A stretch of 47,272 bases of DNA, from assembly GCF_009720835.1 (NCBI RefSeq), contig NZ_WNKZ01000045.1, positions 1 to 47,272 of the forward strand, given 5' to 3'. A program made the position numbers and the translations under genes. The stretch is from Pseudoduganella buxea. Its GTDB lineage: Bacteria; Pseudomonadota; Gammaproteobacteria; Burkholderiales; Burkholderiaceae_D. Of the stretch, positions 1 through 7,402 are shown piece by piece (position 1 is the first letter of the stretch; every line of letters starts with the position of its first letter). The notes below the pieces were generated by a model. It saw only the letters and a list, made by a program, of their open reading frames with translations. It ran no database searches and was not told the origin of the DNA.

Positions 1-65
1 CCGCCCTGCGCCACCTGCTTGATCGCTGCAATCTTGAATTCCTCTGTGTACCGCTTACCGCTCAT
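1..65 (-). CDS. IS3-family transposase OrfA, N-terminal fragment
   Basis: On the minus strand an ATG at 65 opens a frame beginning MSGKRYTEEFKIAAIKQVAQ and running off the window edge. This is the usual N-terminus of the small helix-turn-helix OrfA protein of IS3-family elements, which recognises the element ends and is normally joined to OrfB by frameshifting. A strong Shine-Dalgarno (AAGGAGAAG) lies just upstream of the ATG. Only about 21 residues are visible, so intactness of the element and presence of OrfB cannot be judged. Confidence 0.8.
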   Translation of the reverse strand, partial: MSGKRYTEEFKIAAIKQVAQG

Positions 66-125
66 ATCTTCTCCTTGTGCCCGACATTATGGCTCAGGAG
101 TGTCTACGATAGTCGTGGCGATTCA
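1..125 (-). mobile_element. End of an IS3-family insertion sequence
   Basis: The OrfA start is preceded by about 60 bp of non-coding DNA that ends, read on the minus strand, with TGAATCGCCACGACTATCGT, followed by AGACACTCCT. That resembles the terminal inverted repeat of IS3-group elements. The outer boundary is placed near 125. The other end and the target-site duplication are outside the window, so the boundary is inferred from the terminal motif only. Confidence 0.7.
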
Positions 126-237
126 GTTCGTACAGCCGGGTTTCTGAGGCAAAGTTCGCCAACCCAGCAAAAATATCGGAGATATGAGACATGGGATCGA
201 TACACAGCCGCGCAAGCACGTAGAGGCGGCTGGCATG

Positions 238-265
238 TTGCAAGGAATTGTCAATATGCTATTTT
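238..265 (+). promoter_or_regulatory. Possible sigma-70 promoter for the TAXI protein gene
   Basis: TTGCAA (238-243) and TATTTT (260-265) are separated by 16 bp in the comparatively AT-rich stretch between the IS end and the TAXI gene. The rest of 126-410 shows no convincing gene. The assignment rests on motif spacing only. Confidence 0.3.
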
Positions 266-410
266 AACAAAGCCCCTGACGGAGCCAGCAATTTTTCGCT
301 GAAGTTTGACGTCGGTCGAAAATGCTCAATTGAATAGCTCGCGGTTTCGTGGAGTTAAAAAGCACCTCCACCCTTGCGCCCCCGGCAAAATGTTGGCATC
401 GTACCCAGCC

Positions 411-1808
411 ATGAAACCTGTCCTCCGCTCCACGATGAATCGCATCCGCAAGTTCACGAACTTTTCCGTGCGTGACCTGCTCGCTTCCGCCGGCCCCACC
501 GTCCTTGCCATTGCCGCCATTTGCGTGGCTGCCTACCTGATCGTCGATCCGGCGCCGCCGCGCAAGGTGGTGCTGGGGACGGGGCAGGACAACAGTGCCT
601 ACGATGTCTTCGGCAAGAAGTATGCGGCCGCGCTGAAGGGCGAGAAGATTGCCGTCACCTTGCAGCCTTCGCATGGCTCGCGCGAAAATTTGCGGCTGCT
701 GAAGGAAGGCAAGGTCGATATCGCCTTCATGCAAAGCGGTACCACCGACGAGGCAGCCGTCGAGCGCGAGGGACTGGTGTCGCTGGGCAGCCTGTTCATC
801 GAACCCGTGTGGCTGTTCCTGCGCGAGGCGCCCGGCAAGGCGCCGCTGACCCAGCTCACGCAGTTGCGCGGAATGAAGATCAATATCGGCGCCAAGGGCA
901 GCGGGGCGCCGCGGCTGTTCCGCCAGATCCTCGACGTCAACGGCGTCGCGGCGACGGATTTACAGGTCAGCCAGCTGGACAACACGCCGGCCACCGTGGA
1001 ACTGCTGGAAGGCCGGGTCGACGGCATGGTCTTCGCCGCCGCGCCGGACGATCCCCTGATCCAGATGCTGCTGCAAACGCCGGGCATCTACCTGTTCGAC
1101 TTCACCCAGGCCGAGGCGTACACGCGCCGGCTGCCGTTCCTGACGCACGTGACCCTGCCGCGCGGGATCGTCGACCTGGGACGCGATATCCCCGCGCGCG
1201 ACTATCACCTGATCGCGCCGACGGCCACCCTGGTCGCGCGCGAGGACCTGCACCCGGCCCTGATCGAGCTGTATGTGCAGGCGGCGGCGAAGATCCACGG
1301 CGGGGCAGGGTGGTTCTCGCAGCAGGGCCAATTCCCGTCGGCGAAATACACGGAGATTCCCGTGGCCGAGGAAGCGGCCAAGTTCTACAAGGACGGCCCA
1401 CCCTTCCTGCAGCGCTACATGAGCTTCTGGCTGGCCAATTTCCTCGACCGCATGTGGGTGCTGGTGGTGGCGCTGGGCGCGCTGATCCTGCCCCTGTCGA
1501 AAGTGGTGCCGCCCCTGTACGTATGGCGCATCCGTTCGCGCATCTACCGCTGGTACGGCCAGTTGCGCTCGGTGGAGCAGGCGCTGGAGGAGGTGCCGAA
1601 GGATGCGCCGCCGGAGCATCGGCGCGATGTCGGCAAGGTGCAGCTGGCGCGCCTGAACGACATCGAGGACTGCGTCAACCAGATCTCCGTGCCGCTGTCG
1701 TTCGCGGACGACCTGTATGGCCTGCGCAGCCATATCCAGTTCGTACGCCAACGTATTCTCGGCCAAAGCCCCGAACTGCAGCATGAAAGTACGGTGATCG
1801 CCGAATAA
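411..1808 (+). CDS. TAXI-family TRAP transporter solute-binding protein, membrane anchored
   Basis: The 465-residue protein has an N-terminal hydrophobic segment (about residues 20-40). A TAXI-type periplasmic ligand-binding domain follows, with VVLGTGQDNSAYDVFGKKYA early on and LKEGKVDIAFMQSGT in the middle. A second hydrophobic segment (about residues 345-370, WVLVVALGALILPLS) precedes a charged, probably helical tail. Classical TAXI proteins are soluble partners of a TRAP permease; this one looks tethered at both ends and no permease gene is adjacent. The frame is open further upstream (from a TTG at 306, with ATGs at 390, 411 and 435); none has a good Shine-Dalgarno. 411 was chosen because the hydrophobic segment then sits close to the N-terminus. 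Ligand unknown. Confidence 0.75.
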   Translation: MKPVLRSTMNRIRKFTNFSVRDLLASAGPTVLAIAAICVAAYLIVDPAPPRKVVLGTGQDNSAYDVFGKKYAAALKGEKIAVTLQPSHGSRENLRLLKEGKVDIAFMQSGTTDEAAVEREGLVSLGSLFIEPVWLFLREAPGKAPLTQLTQLRGMKINIGAKGSGAPRLFRQILDVNGVAATDLQVSQLDNTPATVELLEGRVDGMVFAAAPDDPLIQMLLQTPGIYLFDFTQAEAYTRRLPFLTHVTLPRGIVDLGRDIPARDYHLIAPTATLVAREDLHPALIELYVQAAAKIHGGAGWFSQQGQFPSAKYTEIPVAEEAAKFYKDGPPFLQRYMSFWLANFLDRMWVLVVALGALILPLSKVVPPLYVWRIRSRIYRWYGQLRSVEQALEEVPKDAPPEHRRDVGKVQLARLNDIEDCVNQISVPLSFADDLYGLRSHIQFVRQRILGQSPELQHESTVIAE

Positions 1809-1821
1809 ACCGTGCGATTTT

Positions 1822-1854
1822 CGCCACACCTGCGCCACACCTTCACCACACCTT
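1822..1854 (+). repeat. Three 11-bp direct repeats upstream of a TBDR gene
   Basis: Three consecutive 11-bp units, CGCCACACCTG, CGCCACACCTT and CACCACACCTT, share the core CCACACCT. They lie between the TAXI gene stop and the TBDR start, about 110 bp upstream of the latter. The period is roughly one helical turn, as in operators where protomers line up on one face of DNA. No regulator can be named. Confidence 0.6.
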
Positions 1855-1961
1855 GCCTGACTGACCATTGATTGCATTGACAGCAAGGCGTCCCCGCCGG
1901 GAAGATAAAGCGGCCGGCAGCCAGCCTGCCACGCCTCATCCAATCACGACAAGGGAACAAG

Positions 1962-4463
1962 ATGCTCCGGACCACCGCACCCACCCGATTGATACTCTCG
2001 GCCGCCATCGCCGCGCTGTTCGGCGGCGCCGCGCAGGCGCAGCAGGCAGCCGCGGCGCAGGACGCGCCCGCCGTCGACAGCCAGTCCACCGTCGTCGTTA
2101 CCGGCACGCGCGTGTCGAACCGCACCGTGCTCGATACCTCGTCGCCCGTCGATATCATCTCGGCCGACACCATCAAGAACACGGGCGTGCCGGAGATCAC
2201 CCAGGCCCTGTCGGTGGCGCTGCCGTCGCTGAACTTCCCCCGCCCCGGCCTGGCCGACGGCACCGACACGATCCGCCCGGCCACCTTGCGCGGCCTGGCG
2301 CCGGACCAGACCCTGGTACTGGTCAATTCGAAGCGGCGCCACACCTCGTCGCTGGTGAACCTGAACGGCACCATCGGGCGCGGCTCGGCCGCCGTCGACA
2401 TGAACACGATCCCCACGGGCATCGTCAAGAATATCGAAGTGCTGCGTGACGGCGCCTCGGCGCAGTACGGCTCGGATGCGATTGCCGGCGTCGTCAATAT
2501 CCGGCTGCGCAACGACAAGAGCGGCGGCGAGGCCGTCGTCAGCTACGGCAAGCGCATTACGGACTACAGTTTCGCGCCAGTGGCGGGGCCCGCCGGCGCC
2601 ACCTGGACCAGCGAGACCGGGCGCGAGCGGCGCGACGGCGGCGTCGCCACCGTCAGCCTGTGGAAGGGCCTGTCCTTCGGCGAGACGGGCTTCGTCACCA
2701 TCGCGGCCGAATACAAGGATCAGGATCACACCGAGCGCAGCGGCTACGACATGCGCCAGCAATACCCCCTTGTCAACGGCCAGTTCGACCCGCGCGAAAA
2801 CACCATCAACCGTTTCAATGCCTGGTATGGCGAGCCGGAAATGAAGCAGTCCACCGTCTTCGCCAATGCCGGCATGGACCTGGGCGGCAGCGTCAAGCTG
2901 TACGGCTGGAGCAGCTACCAGAAGCGCGAAGCGAAATCGGCCGGCTTTTTCCGCCGCCCCCTGCAGGACAACAACACGCTGGCGATCTACCCGAACGGCT
3001 TCCTGCCCATTATCGCGCCAGATGTGGACGACTTCAGTCTGGCCGGCGGCGTCACGTGGACCCTGGACGGCTGGGACATGGACAGCTCGCTCAGCTACGG
3101 CAAGAACAAGATGGACTACACCATCGAGAACACCCTGAACCGGTCGCTGGGCGCGGCCAGCAAGACCTCGTTCGACGCCGGCGGTTATTCCTACGACCAG
3201 CTGACCTACAACATCTCGGCCGTGCGCCAGTTCGATTGGGGCATGAACTCGCCCGTCAACCTGGCGCTGGGCGCCGAGGCGCGCCGCGAAGGCTACAAGC
3301 TCGAAGCGGGCGAACCGGATTCTTACCGCAACGGCGGCATCCTGCTGCCTTCGGGCCTGCCGACGGCATCGGGCTCGCAGGTATTCCCGGGCTTCCGCCC
3401 CAGCGACGAGTCGGACAGCCACCGCAATGCCTTCAGCGTCTTCGCCGACGTCGAGGCGAACCTGACGCAAAGCCTGCTGGCCTCGTTCGCCGTGCGCGGC
3501 GAGCATTATTCGGACTTCGGCAACAACTGGTCCGGCAAGCTGGCCGGGCGCTACAACTTTACCCCCAGCTTCGCCCTGCGCGGCTCGGTGCAGAACGGCT
3601 TCCGCGCGCCGTCGATGCAGCAGCAGTTCTTCACGTCGACGTCGACCAACTTCATCAATGGCATCCCGTTCGACATCACCACCTTCAAGCCGACCGACGC
3701 GGCCGCCGTGGCGCTGGGCGCGAAACCGCTGGACGCGGAAAAATCCACCAACTTCTCGCTGGGCCTGGTTGCCAAGGTCGGCAAGGGCAGCATCACGGTG
3801 GACGGCTTCCACATCAAGATCCGCAACCGCATCGTGCTGTCCGAGAATCTGACGCAGGCGAACGTGCGCAACTTCCTGGCGGCCAACGGCTTCCCCGGCG
3901 TGGGCGGCGGGCGCTTCTTCATCAACGGCGTCGATACCACCACCAAGGGCGTCGACGTGGTCGCCAACTACCCGCTGGCGCTGGGCGCGGCCGGCCGGCT
4001 CGACCTGACCCTGGCAGGCAACTACACGGACACGGAAGTGACGAAAGTGCCGGCCACGGCGCAGCTGGCGGCCCTGTCGCCGGCCCCGGTGCTGTTCGAC
4101 CGGGTGAATGTACTGACGTTCGAGGAAGGTACGCCGAAGACCAAGTTCACGGCCAGCGGCACGTGGAGCCTTGGTCAGTGGGGCGCCACCCTGCGCGCCA
4201 CCCGCTACGGCAAGGTGCTGACGCCGAGCTCGGCACCATTCCCGGACCACACGATGTCGGCCAAGACGCTGGTCGACCTGGAAGGGCGCTTCGCCATCAC
4301 GAAGGGCATCACCTTCGCGCTGGGCGCGGAAAACCTGTTCGACCAGTATCCGGACCCGTACCCGGCCGTACTGAATTCGACCGGCAACGCCCCGTTCACG
4401 AACTACTCGCCGTTCGGCCGCTCCGGCCGCTACGTCTACGCACGCCTGAGCTACACCTTATAA
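1962..4463 (+). CDS. TonB-dependent outer-membrane receptor (TBDR 1)
   Basis: The 833-residue protein has a signal peptide ending around residue 26 (GGAAQA), a TonB-box-like STVVVTGTR (about 42-50), then a plug domain with LRGLAPDQTLVLVNSKRRH and DGASAQYGSDAIAGVVNIRL. The remaining 600 or so residues form the beta-barrel, ending RYVYARLSYTL. Such receptors import scarce ligands (iron chelates, cobalamin, oligosaccharides) with energy from TonB-ExbBD. Its plug differs from the other five receptors here (VNSKRRH in place of the LNGRR-type motif), so it is probably a separate subfamily. No N-terminal signalling domain is present and no adjacent gene reveals the substrate. An AGGGA Shine-Dalgarno precedes the ATG. 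Confidence 0.9.
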   Translation: MLRTTAPTRLILSAAIAALFGGAAQAQQAAAAQDAPAVDSQSTVVVTGTRVSNRTVLDTSSPVDIISADTIKNTGVPEITQALSVALPSLNFPRPGLADGTDTIRPATLRGLAPDQTLVLVNSKRRHTSSLVNLNGTIGRGSAAVDMNTIPTGIVKNIEVLRDGASAQYGSDAIAGVVNIRLRNDKSGGEAVVSYGKRITDYSFAPVAGPAGATWTSETGRERRDGGVATVSLWKGLSFGETGFVTIAAEYKDQDHTERSGYDMRQQYPLVNGQFDPRENTINRFNAWYGEPEMKQSTVFANAGMDLGGSVKLYGWSSYQKREAKSAGFFRRPLQDNNTLAIYPNGFLPIIAPDVDDFSLAGGVTWTLDGWDMDSSLSYGKNKMDYTIENTLNRSLGAASKTSFDAGGYSYDQLTYNISAVRQFDWGMNSPVNLALGAEARREGYKLEAGEPDSYRNGGILLPSGLPTASGSQVFPGFRPSDESDSHRNAFSVFADVEANLTQSLLASFAVRGEHYSDFGNNWSGKLAGRYNFTPSFALRGSVQNGFRAPSMQQQFFTSTSTNFINGIPFDITTFKPTDAAAVALGAKPLDAEKSTNFSLGLVAKVGKGSITVDGFHIKIRNRIVLSENLTQANVRNFLAANGFPGVGGGRFFINGVDTTTKGVDVVANYPLALGAAGRLDLTLAGNYTDTEVTKVPATAQLAALSPAPVLFDRVNVLTFEEGTPKTKFTASGTWSLGQWGATLRATRYGKVLTPSSAPFPDHTMSAKTLVDLEGRFAITKGITFALGAENLFDQYPDPYPAVLNSTGNAPFTNYSPFGRSGRYVYARLSYTL

Positions 4464-4473
4464 GCTGCAACAG

Positions 4474-4512
4474 TTGCCGGGAAAATGGGGTCTGTCCCCA
4501 TTTTTCCGGCAA
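4474..4512. repeat. 39-bp hairpin element, GGGGTCTGTCCCC family, copy A1
   Basis: Arms of 17 bp (left TTGCCGGGAAAATGGGG) match at 16 of 17 positions around a TCTGT centre. It starts 11 bp after the TBDR 1 stop. It pairs with an oppositely oriented relative at 4518-4550. The G/C-rich stem next to T and A runs could also terminate transcription of the two convergent genes. Confidence 0.8.
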
Positions 4513-4517
4513 TATTG

Positions 4518-4550
4518 CTCAGAAAATGGGGACAGACCCCGTTTTTTGAG
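4518..4550. repeat. 33-bp hairpin element, GGGGACAGACCCC family, copy A2
   Basis: Inverted relative of the neighbouring hairpin: 14-bp arms (CTCAGAAAATGGGG against CCCCGTTTTTTGAG, two wobble-type differences) flank ACAGA. It ends 14 bp from the rhodanese stop codon. The pair resembles a REP doublet or REPIN-like unit. Its run of Ts on the plus strand and As on the left arm fit bidirectional terminator use. Confidence 0.75.
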
Positions 4551-4563
4551 AAATACCTTCGAC

Positions 4564-5022
4564 CTATGCCCCCACCCAAGGCAAGCCCGCCTTACACCAC
4601 CCGCCCACGGTCTTCCGATGGCCTTCGACATCCTTGTCGCCCTCGAAGCCTTCCAGGATATCGAAGCTGTTGGCGTAGCCGTGCTCCGTGGCCAGCCTGG
4701 CGGCATGGCGCGAGCGCACGCCGGAGCGGCACAGGAACAGCAGAACATCGTCCGGGGTGGCCTGGCTGGCCAGCTGCGCGACGAAGTCTGGGTTCGGCAC
4801 GCCCCCCGGATAGGTGCTCCACTGGACGGCACCATGTCGGGCTTCGGGAATCGCCACGCGGCCCACCCAGTCACGCTCGGCATTGGTGCGCACATCGATC
4901 AGGCGCACGTTCCGATTTTCCTGTAGCAATTGATACGCTTCCTGGGGCGTCACCGCTCCAGCATAGGGCAGGCCGGCGCCGCGCTGGCGGGCGCGTTCGA
5001 GAATGTCGGAGTCGGAGCTCAT
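4564..5022 (-). CDS. Single-domain rhodanese-like sulfurtransferase
   Basis: The 152-residue protein is one rhodanese domain. It carries VRLIDVRTNAERDWVG near residue 40 and the active-site loop CRSGVRS at 98-104, with Cys98 expected to carry the persulfide. No signal peptide is seen, so it is probably cytoplasmic. The family transfers sulfur from donors such as thiosulfate; the physiological acceptor is unknown. It is transcribed divergently from glnA and converges on TBDR 1. An AAGGA Shine-Dalgarno lies upstream of the ATG. Confidence 0.88.
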   Translation of the reverse strand: MSSDSDILERARQRGAGLPYAGAVTPQEAYQLLQENRNVRLIDVRTNAERDWVGRVAIPEARHGAVQWSTYPGGVPNPDFVAQLASQATPDDVLLFLCRSGVRSRHAARLATEHGYANSFDILEGFEGDKDVEGHRKTVGGWCKAGLPWVGA

Positions 5023-5159
5023 TTCGCGGTAATTCCTTGGGATCGTCGTTTATCATTGCCGGCGCGCGCACGGCACCGGAAAGTGTTCGCAGCCCGCCTT
5101 GCACCATTTTCTGCACATTTTGGGGCGTCACGCCCAAAAGCGGTGCAAAATGCGCAAAC

Positions 5160-5176
5160 TGCACCAAATCTGTGCG
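5160..5176 (+). promoter_or_regulatory. NtrC-type binding site 1 upstream of glnA
   Basis: TGCACCAAATCTGTGCG fits the TGCAC-N7-GTGCA enhancer consensus of NtrC at 9 of 10 defined bases. It lies about 150-160 bp upstream of the predicted glnA transcription start. A weaker related dyad (TGCACCATTTTCTGCAC) is at 5100-5116. Confidence 0.7.
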
Positions 5177-5186
5177 ACACGGGGAT

Positions 5187-5203
5187 TGCGCCAAGGTGGT
5201 GCA
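5187..5203 (+). promoter_or_regulatory. NtrC-type binding site 2 upstream of glnA
   Basis: TGCGCCAAGGTGGTGCA also matches TGCAC-N7-GTGCA at 9 of 10 bases, with its centre 27 bp from that of site 1. Paired NtrC sites upstream of a sigma-54 promoter are the classical enhancer of enteric glnA. Confidence 0.7.
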
Positions 5204-5304
5204 AAAGGGGTGCAGGGCAGGCCCCGAACGATTTTAGTTTCCGATGGCAGCAAGATCAATGAAGCAATTGCCCTAAGCTTATAACAAGCGTATTGCCTTG
5301 CTGC

Positions 5305-5320
5305 TGGCACGCATCCTGCT
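5305..5320 (+). promoter_or_regulatory. Sigma-54 (-24/-12) promoter of glnA
   Basis: TGGCACGCATCCTGCT matches the TGGCAC-N5-TTGC consensus with one change. The invariant GG and GC are separated by exactly 10 bp. Transcription would start near 5332, about 50 nt before the glnA ATG, downstream of two NtrC-type sites. Confidence 0.8.
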
Positions 5321-5382
5321 TTATGTTGTTGGAGTTTCCGCCGCACACTGTGCTGGCAGCCCTTTTCACTTAGGAGATACGC

Positions 5383-6798
5383 ATGGCAATGACCGCCGAA
5401 GAAGTTTTGCAGATGGTAAAAGACAACGAAGTCAAATTCGTTGATTTCCGTTTTGCCGATACCCGTGGCAAGGAACAGCACGTGACCGTGCCCGTTTCGC
5501 ACTTCGATATCGACAAGTTCGAAAGCGGTCATGCCTTCGACGGTTCTTCCATCGCCGGCTGGAAAGGTATTGAAGCATCCGACATGATCCTGCTGCCGGA
5601 CCCGGCAACCGCGAACATCGACCCGTTCATGGAAGAGACCACGCTGTTCATGCAGTGCGACGTCATCGAACCATCGGACGGCAAGGGCTACGACCGCGAC
5701 CCGCGCTCGATCGCCAAGCGCGCCGAAGCCTACCTGAAGTCCTCCGGCCTGGGCGACACCGCCTACTTCGGTCCGGAACCTGAATTCTTCATCTTCGACT
5801 CCGTCAAGTGGAAGATCGACATGTCGGGCGCCTCCGTCAAGATCGACTCCGACGAAGCGTCGTGGTCGACCGACAAGGACATCGAAGGCGGCAACAGCGG
5901 CCACCGTCCCACCGTCAAGGGCGGCTACTTCCCCGTGCCACCGGTCGATTCGTTCCAGGACATGCGTTCGGAAATGTGCCTGATCCTCGAATCGATGGGC
6001 ATCCCTGTCGAAGTGCACCACCACGAAGTGGCCGGCGCCGGCCAGAACGAAATCGGTACCAAGTTCTCGACCCTGGTCGAGCGCGCCGACTGGACCCAGA
6101 ACATGAAGTACGTGATCTGGAACGTGGCCCACAGCTACGGCAAGACCGCCACCTTCATGCCGAAGCCGATCGTCGGCGACAACGGCTCGGGCATGCACGT
6201 GCACCAGTCGATCTGGAAAGACGGCAAGAACCTGTTCGCCGGCGACGGCTATGCCGGCCTGTCCGACTTCGCGCTGTACTACATCGGCGGCATCATCAAG
6301 CACGCCAAGGCGCTGAACGCCATCACCAACCCTGGCACGAACTCGTACAAGCGCCTGGTGCCAGGCTACGAAGCCCCGGTCAAGCTGGCCTACTCGGCCC
6401 GCAACCGCTCGGCATCGATCCGCATCCCGCACGTGGCGAACCCGAAAGGCCGCCGCATCGAGACGCGCTTCCCCGACCCGCTGGCGAACCCGTACCTGTG
6501 CTTCGCCGCGCTGATGATGGCCGGCCTGGACGGCGTGCAGAACAAGATCCACCCGGGCGAAGCAGCGTCGAAAGACCTGTACCACCTGCCGCCGGAAGAA
6601 GACGCGCTGATCCCGACGGTCTGCGCCTCGCTGGAAGAAGCCCTGGACGCACTGAACAAGGACCGCGAGTTCCTGACCCGCGGCGGCGTGTTCAGCGACA
6701 CCATGATCGATGCCTACATCGAGCTGAAGATGACGGAAGTCACGCGCATGCGCATGACGACGCACCCGCTCGAATTCGACATGTACTACTCGCTGTAA
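5383..6798 (+). CDS. glnA: Type I glutamine synthetase
   Basis: The 471-residue enzyme makes glutamine from glutamate, ammonia and ATP as a cytoplasmic dodecamer. Recognisable segments include FDGSSIAGW (about 52-60), [11 protein letters not shown] (about 129-139), the [10 protein letters not shown] catalytic stretch (about 267-276) and NRSASIRIP (about 341-349). [10 protein letters not shown] contains Tyr400, the adenylylation site. The matching adenylyltransferase gene, glnE, is in this window. The length is normal for the adenylylated beta subtype. An AGGAG Shine-Dalgarno lies 7 nt before the ATG. The NtrC sites and sigma-54 promoter predict induction under nitrogen limitation. A terminator separates it from the downstream DUF4124-ntrB-ntrC genes. 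Confidence 0.98.
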   Translation: MAMTAEEVLQMVKDNEVKFVDFRFADTRGKEQHVTVPVSHFDIDKFESGHAFDGSSIAGWKGIEASDMILLPDPATANIDPFMEETTLFMQCDVIEPSDGKGYDRDPRSIAKRAEAYLKSSGLGDTAYFGPEPEFFIFDSVKWKIDMSGASVKIDSDEASWSTDKDIEGGNSGHRPTVKGGYFPVPPVDSFQDMRSEMCLILESMGIPVEVHHHEVAGAGQNEIGTKFSTLVERADWTQNMKYVIWNVAHSYGKTATFMPKPIVGDNGSGMHVHQSIWKDGKNLFAGDGYAGLSDFALYYIGGIIKHAKALNAITNPGTNSYKRLVPGYEAPVKLAYSARNRSASIRIPHVANPKGRRIETRFPDPLANPYLCFAALMMAGLDGVQNKIHPGEAASKDLYHLPPEEDALIPTVCASLEEALDALNKDREFLTRGGVFSDTMIDAYIELKMTEVTRMRMTTHPLEFDMYYSL

Positions 6799-6835
6799 CA
6801 GCGACATGCCGGTCTTGAAACACCGGTAACGAAGA

Positions 6836-6871
6836 CGCGAGGCGGGCGCTTGTCCACCTCGCGTTTTTTTT
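6836..6871 (+). terminator. Intrinsic terminator after glnA
   Basis: CGCGAGGCGG pairs with CCACCTCGCG (10 bp, one G-U) and is followed by eight Ts. It sits between glnA and the DUF4124-ntrBC genes, as in enteric glnA-glnLG where partial readthrough feeds the regulators. Confidence 0.85.
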
Positions 6872-6892
6872 CGGATGTTGTATAGTCGGGGC

Positions 6893-7402
6893 ATGAAAAT
6901 CCGCCGCTTTCCCGTACCGCTGGCCGTGTTGCCGTTGCTGTTTTGTTCAGGCCTTGTGCAGGCTCAGATCTACCGCTGCGTCGATGCGGCGGGCCACAAG
7001 GAATACACGGACCGCAAGAAGGGCAGCCACTGCGTGGCGCTGGACCTGCCGGACCCCGTGATCGCCGCGCCGCCCAAGCGCGAAGCGGCGCCACGGCCCC
7101 GTGCACCAGCGAGCCCGGCCACGACGGCGGCCACGGCGCCGTCGGCGTTTCCACGGGTCGACAGCGCCGAGCAGAAGGCACGCGATGCGGACCGCCGCCA
7201 GATCCTCACCGACGAACTGAACGCCGAAATGCAGAAGCTTGGCGAGCTGCGCCGCGAGTACAACAACGGCGAGCCGGAACGGCGCGGCGACGAGCGCAAT
7301 TACGCCAAGTACCAGGAACGGGTGGCCAACCTGAAAGGGTCGATCGCCCGCTCGGAACAGAACGTTGAAGCGCTGAAGCGGGAAATCGCCAACATACGAT
7401 GA
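6893..7402 (+). CDS. DUF4124-domain periplasmic protein
   Basis: The 169-residue protein has a signal peptide (cleavage near residue 24, LVQA). The short DUF4124 module follows (QIYRCVDAAGHKEYTDRKKG, about 25-44), then a Pro/Ala-rich linker and a charged, probably coiled-coil C-terminus (about 95-169). DUF4124 proteins are common in Proteobacteria and have no settled function. The stop overlaps the ntrB start (ATGA at 7399-7402), suggesting translational coupling. An in-frame ATG at 6875 was rejected because it lies against the glnA terminator and would add residues before the signal peptide. A TATAGT hexamer at 6881-6886 lies only 6 bp before the chosen ATG. Confidence 0.85.
   Translation: MKIRRFPVPLAVLPLLFCSGLVQAQIYRCVDAAGHKEYTDRKKGSHCVALDLPDPVIAAPPKREAAPRPRAPASPATTAATAPSAFPRVDSAEQKARDADRRQILTDELNAEMQKLGELRREYNNGEPERRGDERNYAKYQERVANLKGSIARSEQNVEALKREIANIR

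Noticed and set aside
5100..5116. Third NtrC site TGCACCATTTTCTGCAC
   Set aside because: The second half-site is out of register by one base with N7 spacing, so it was not listed as a feature.
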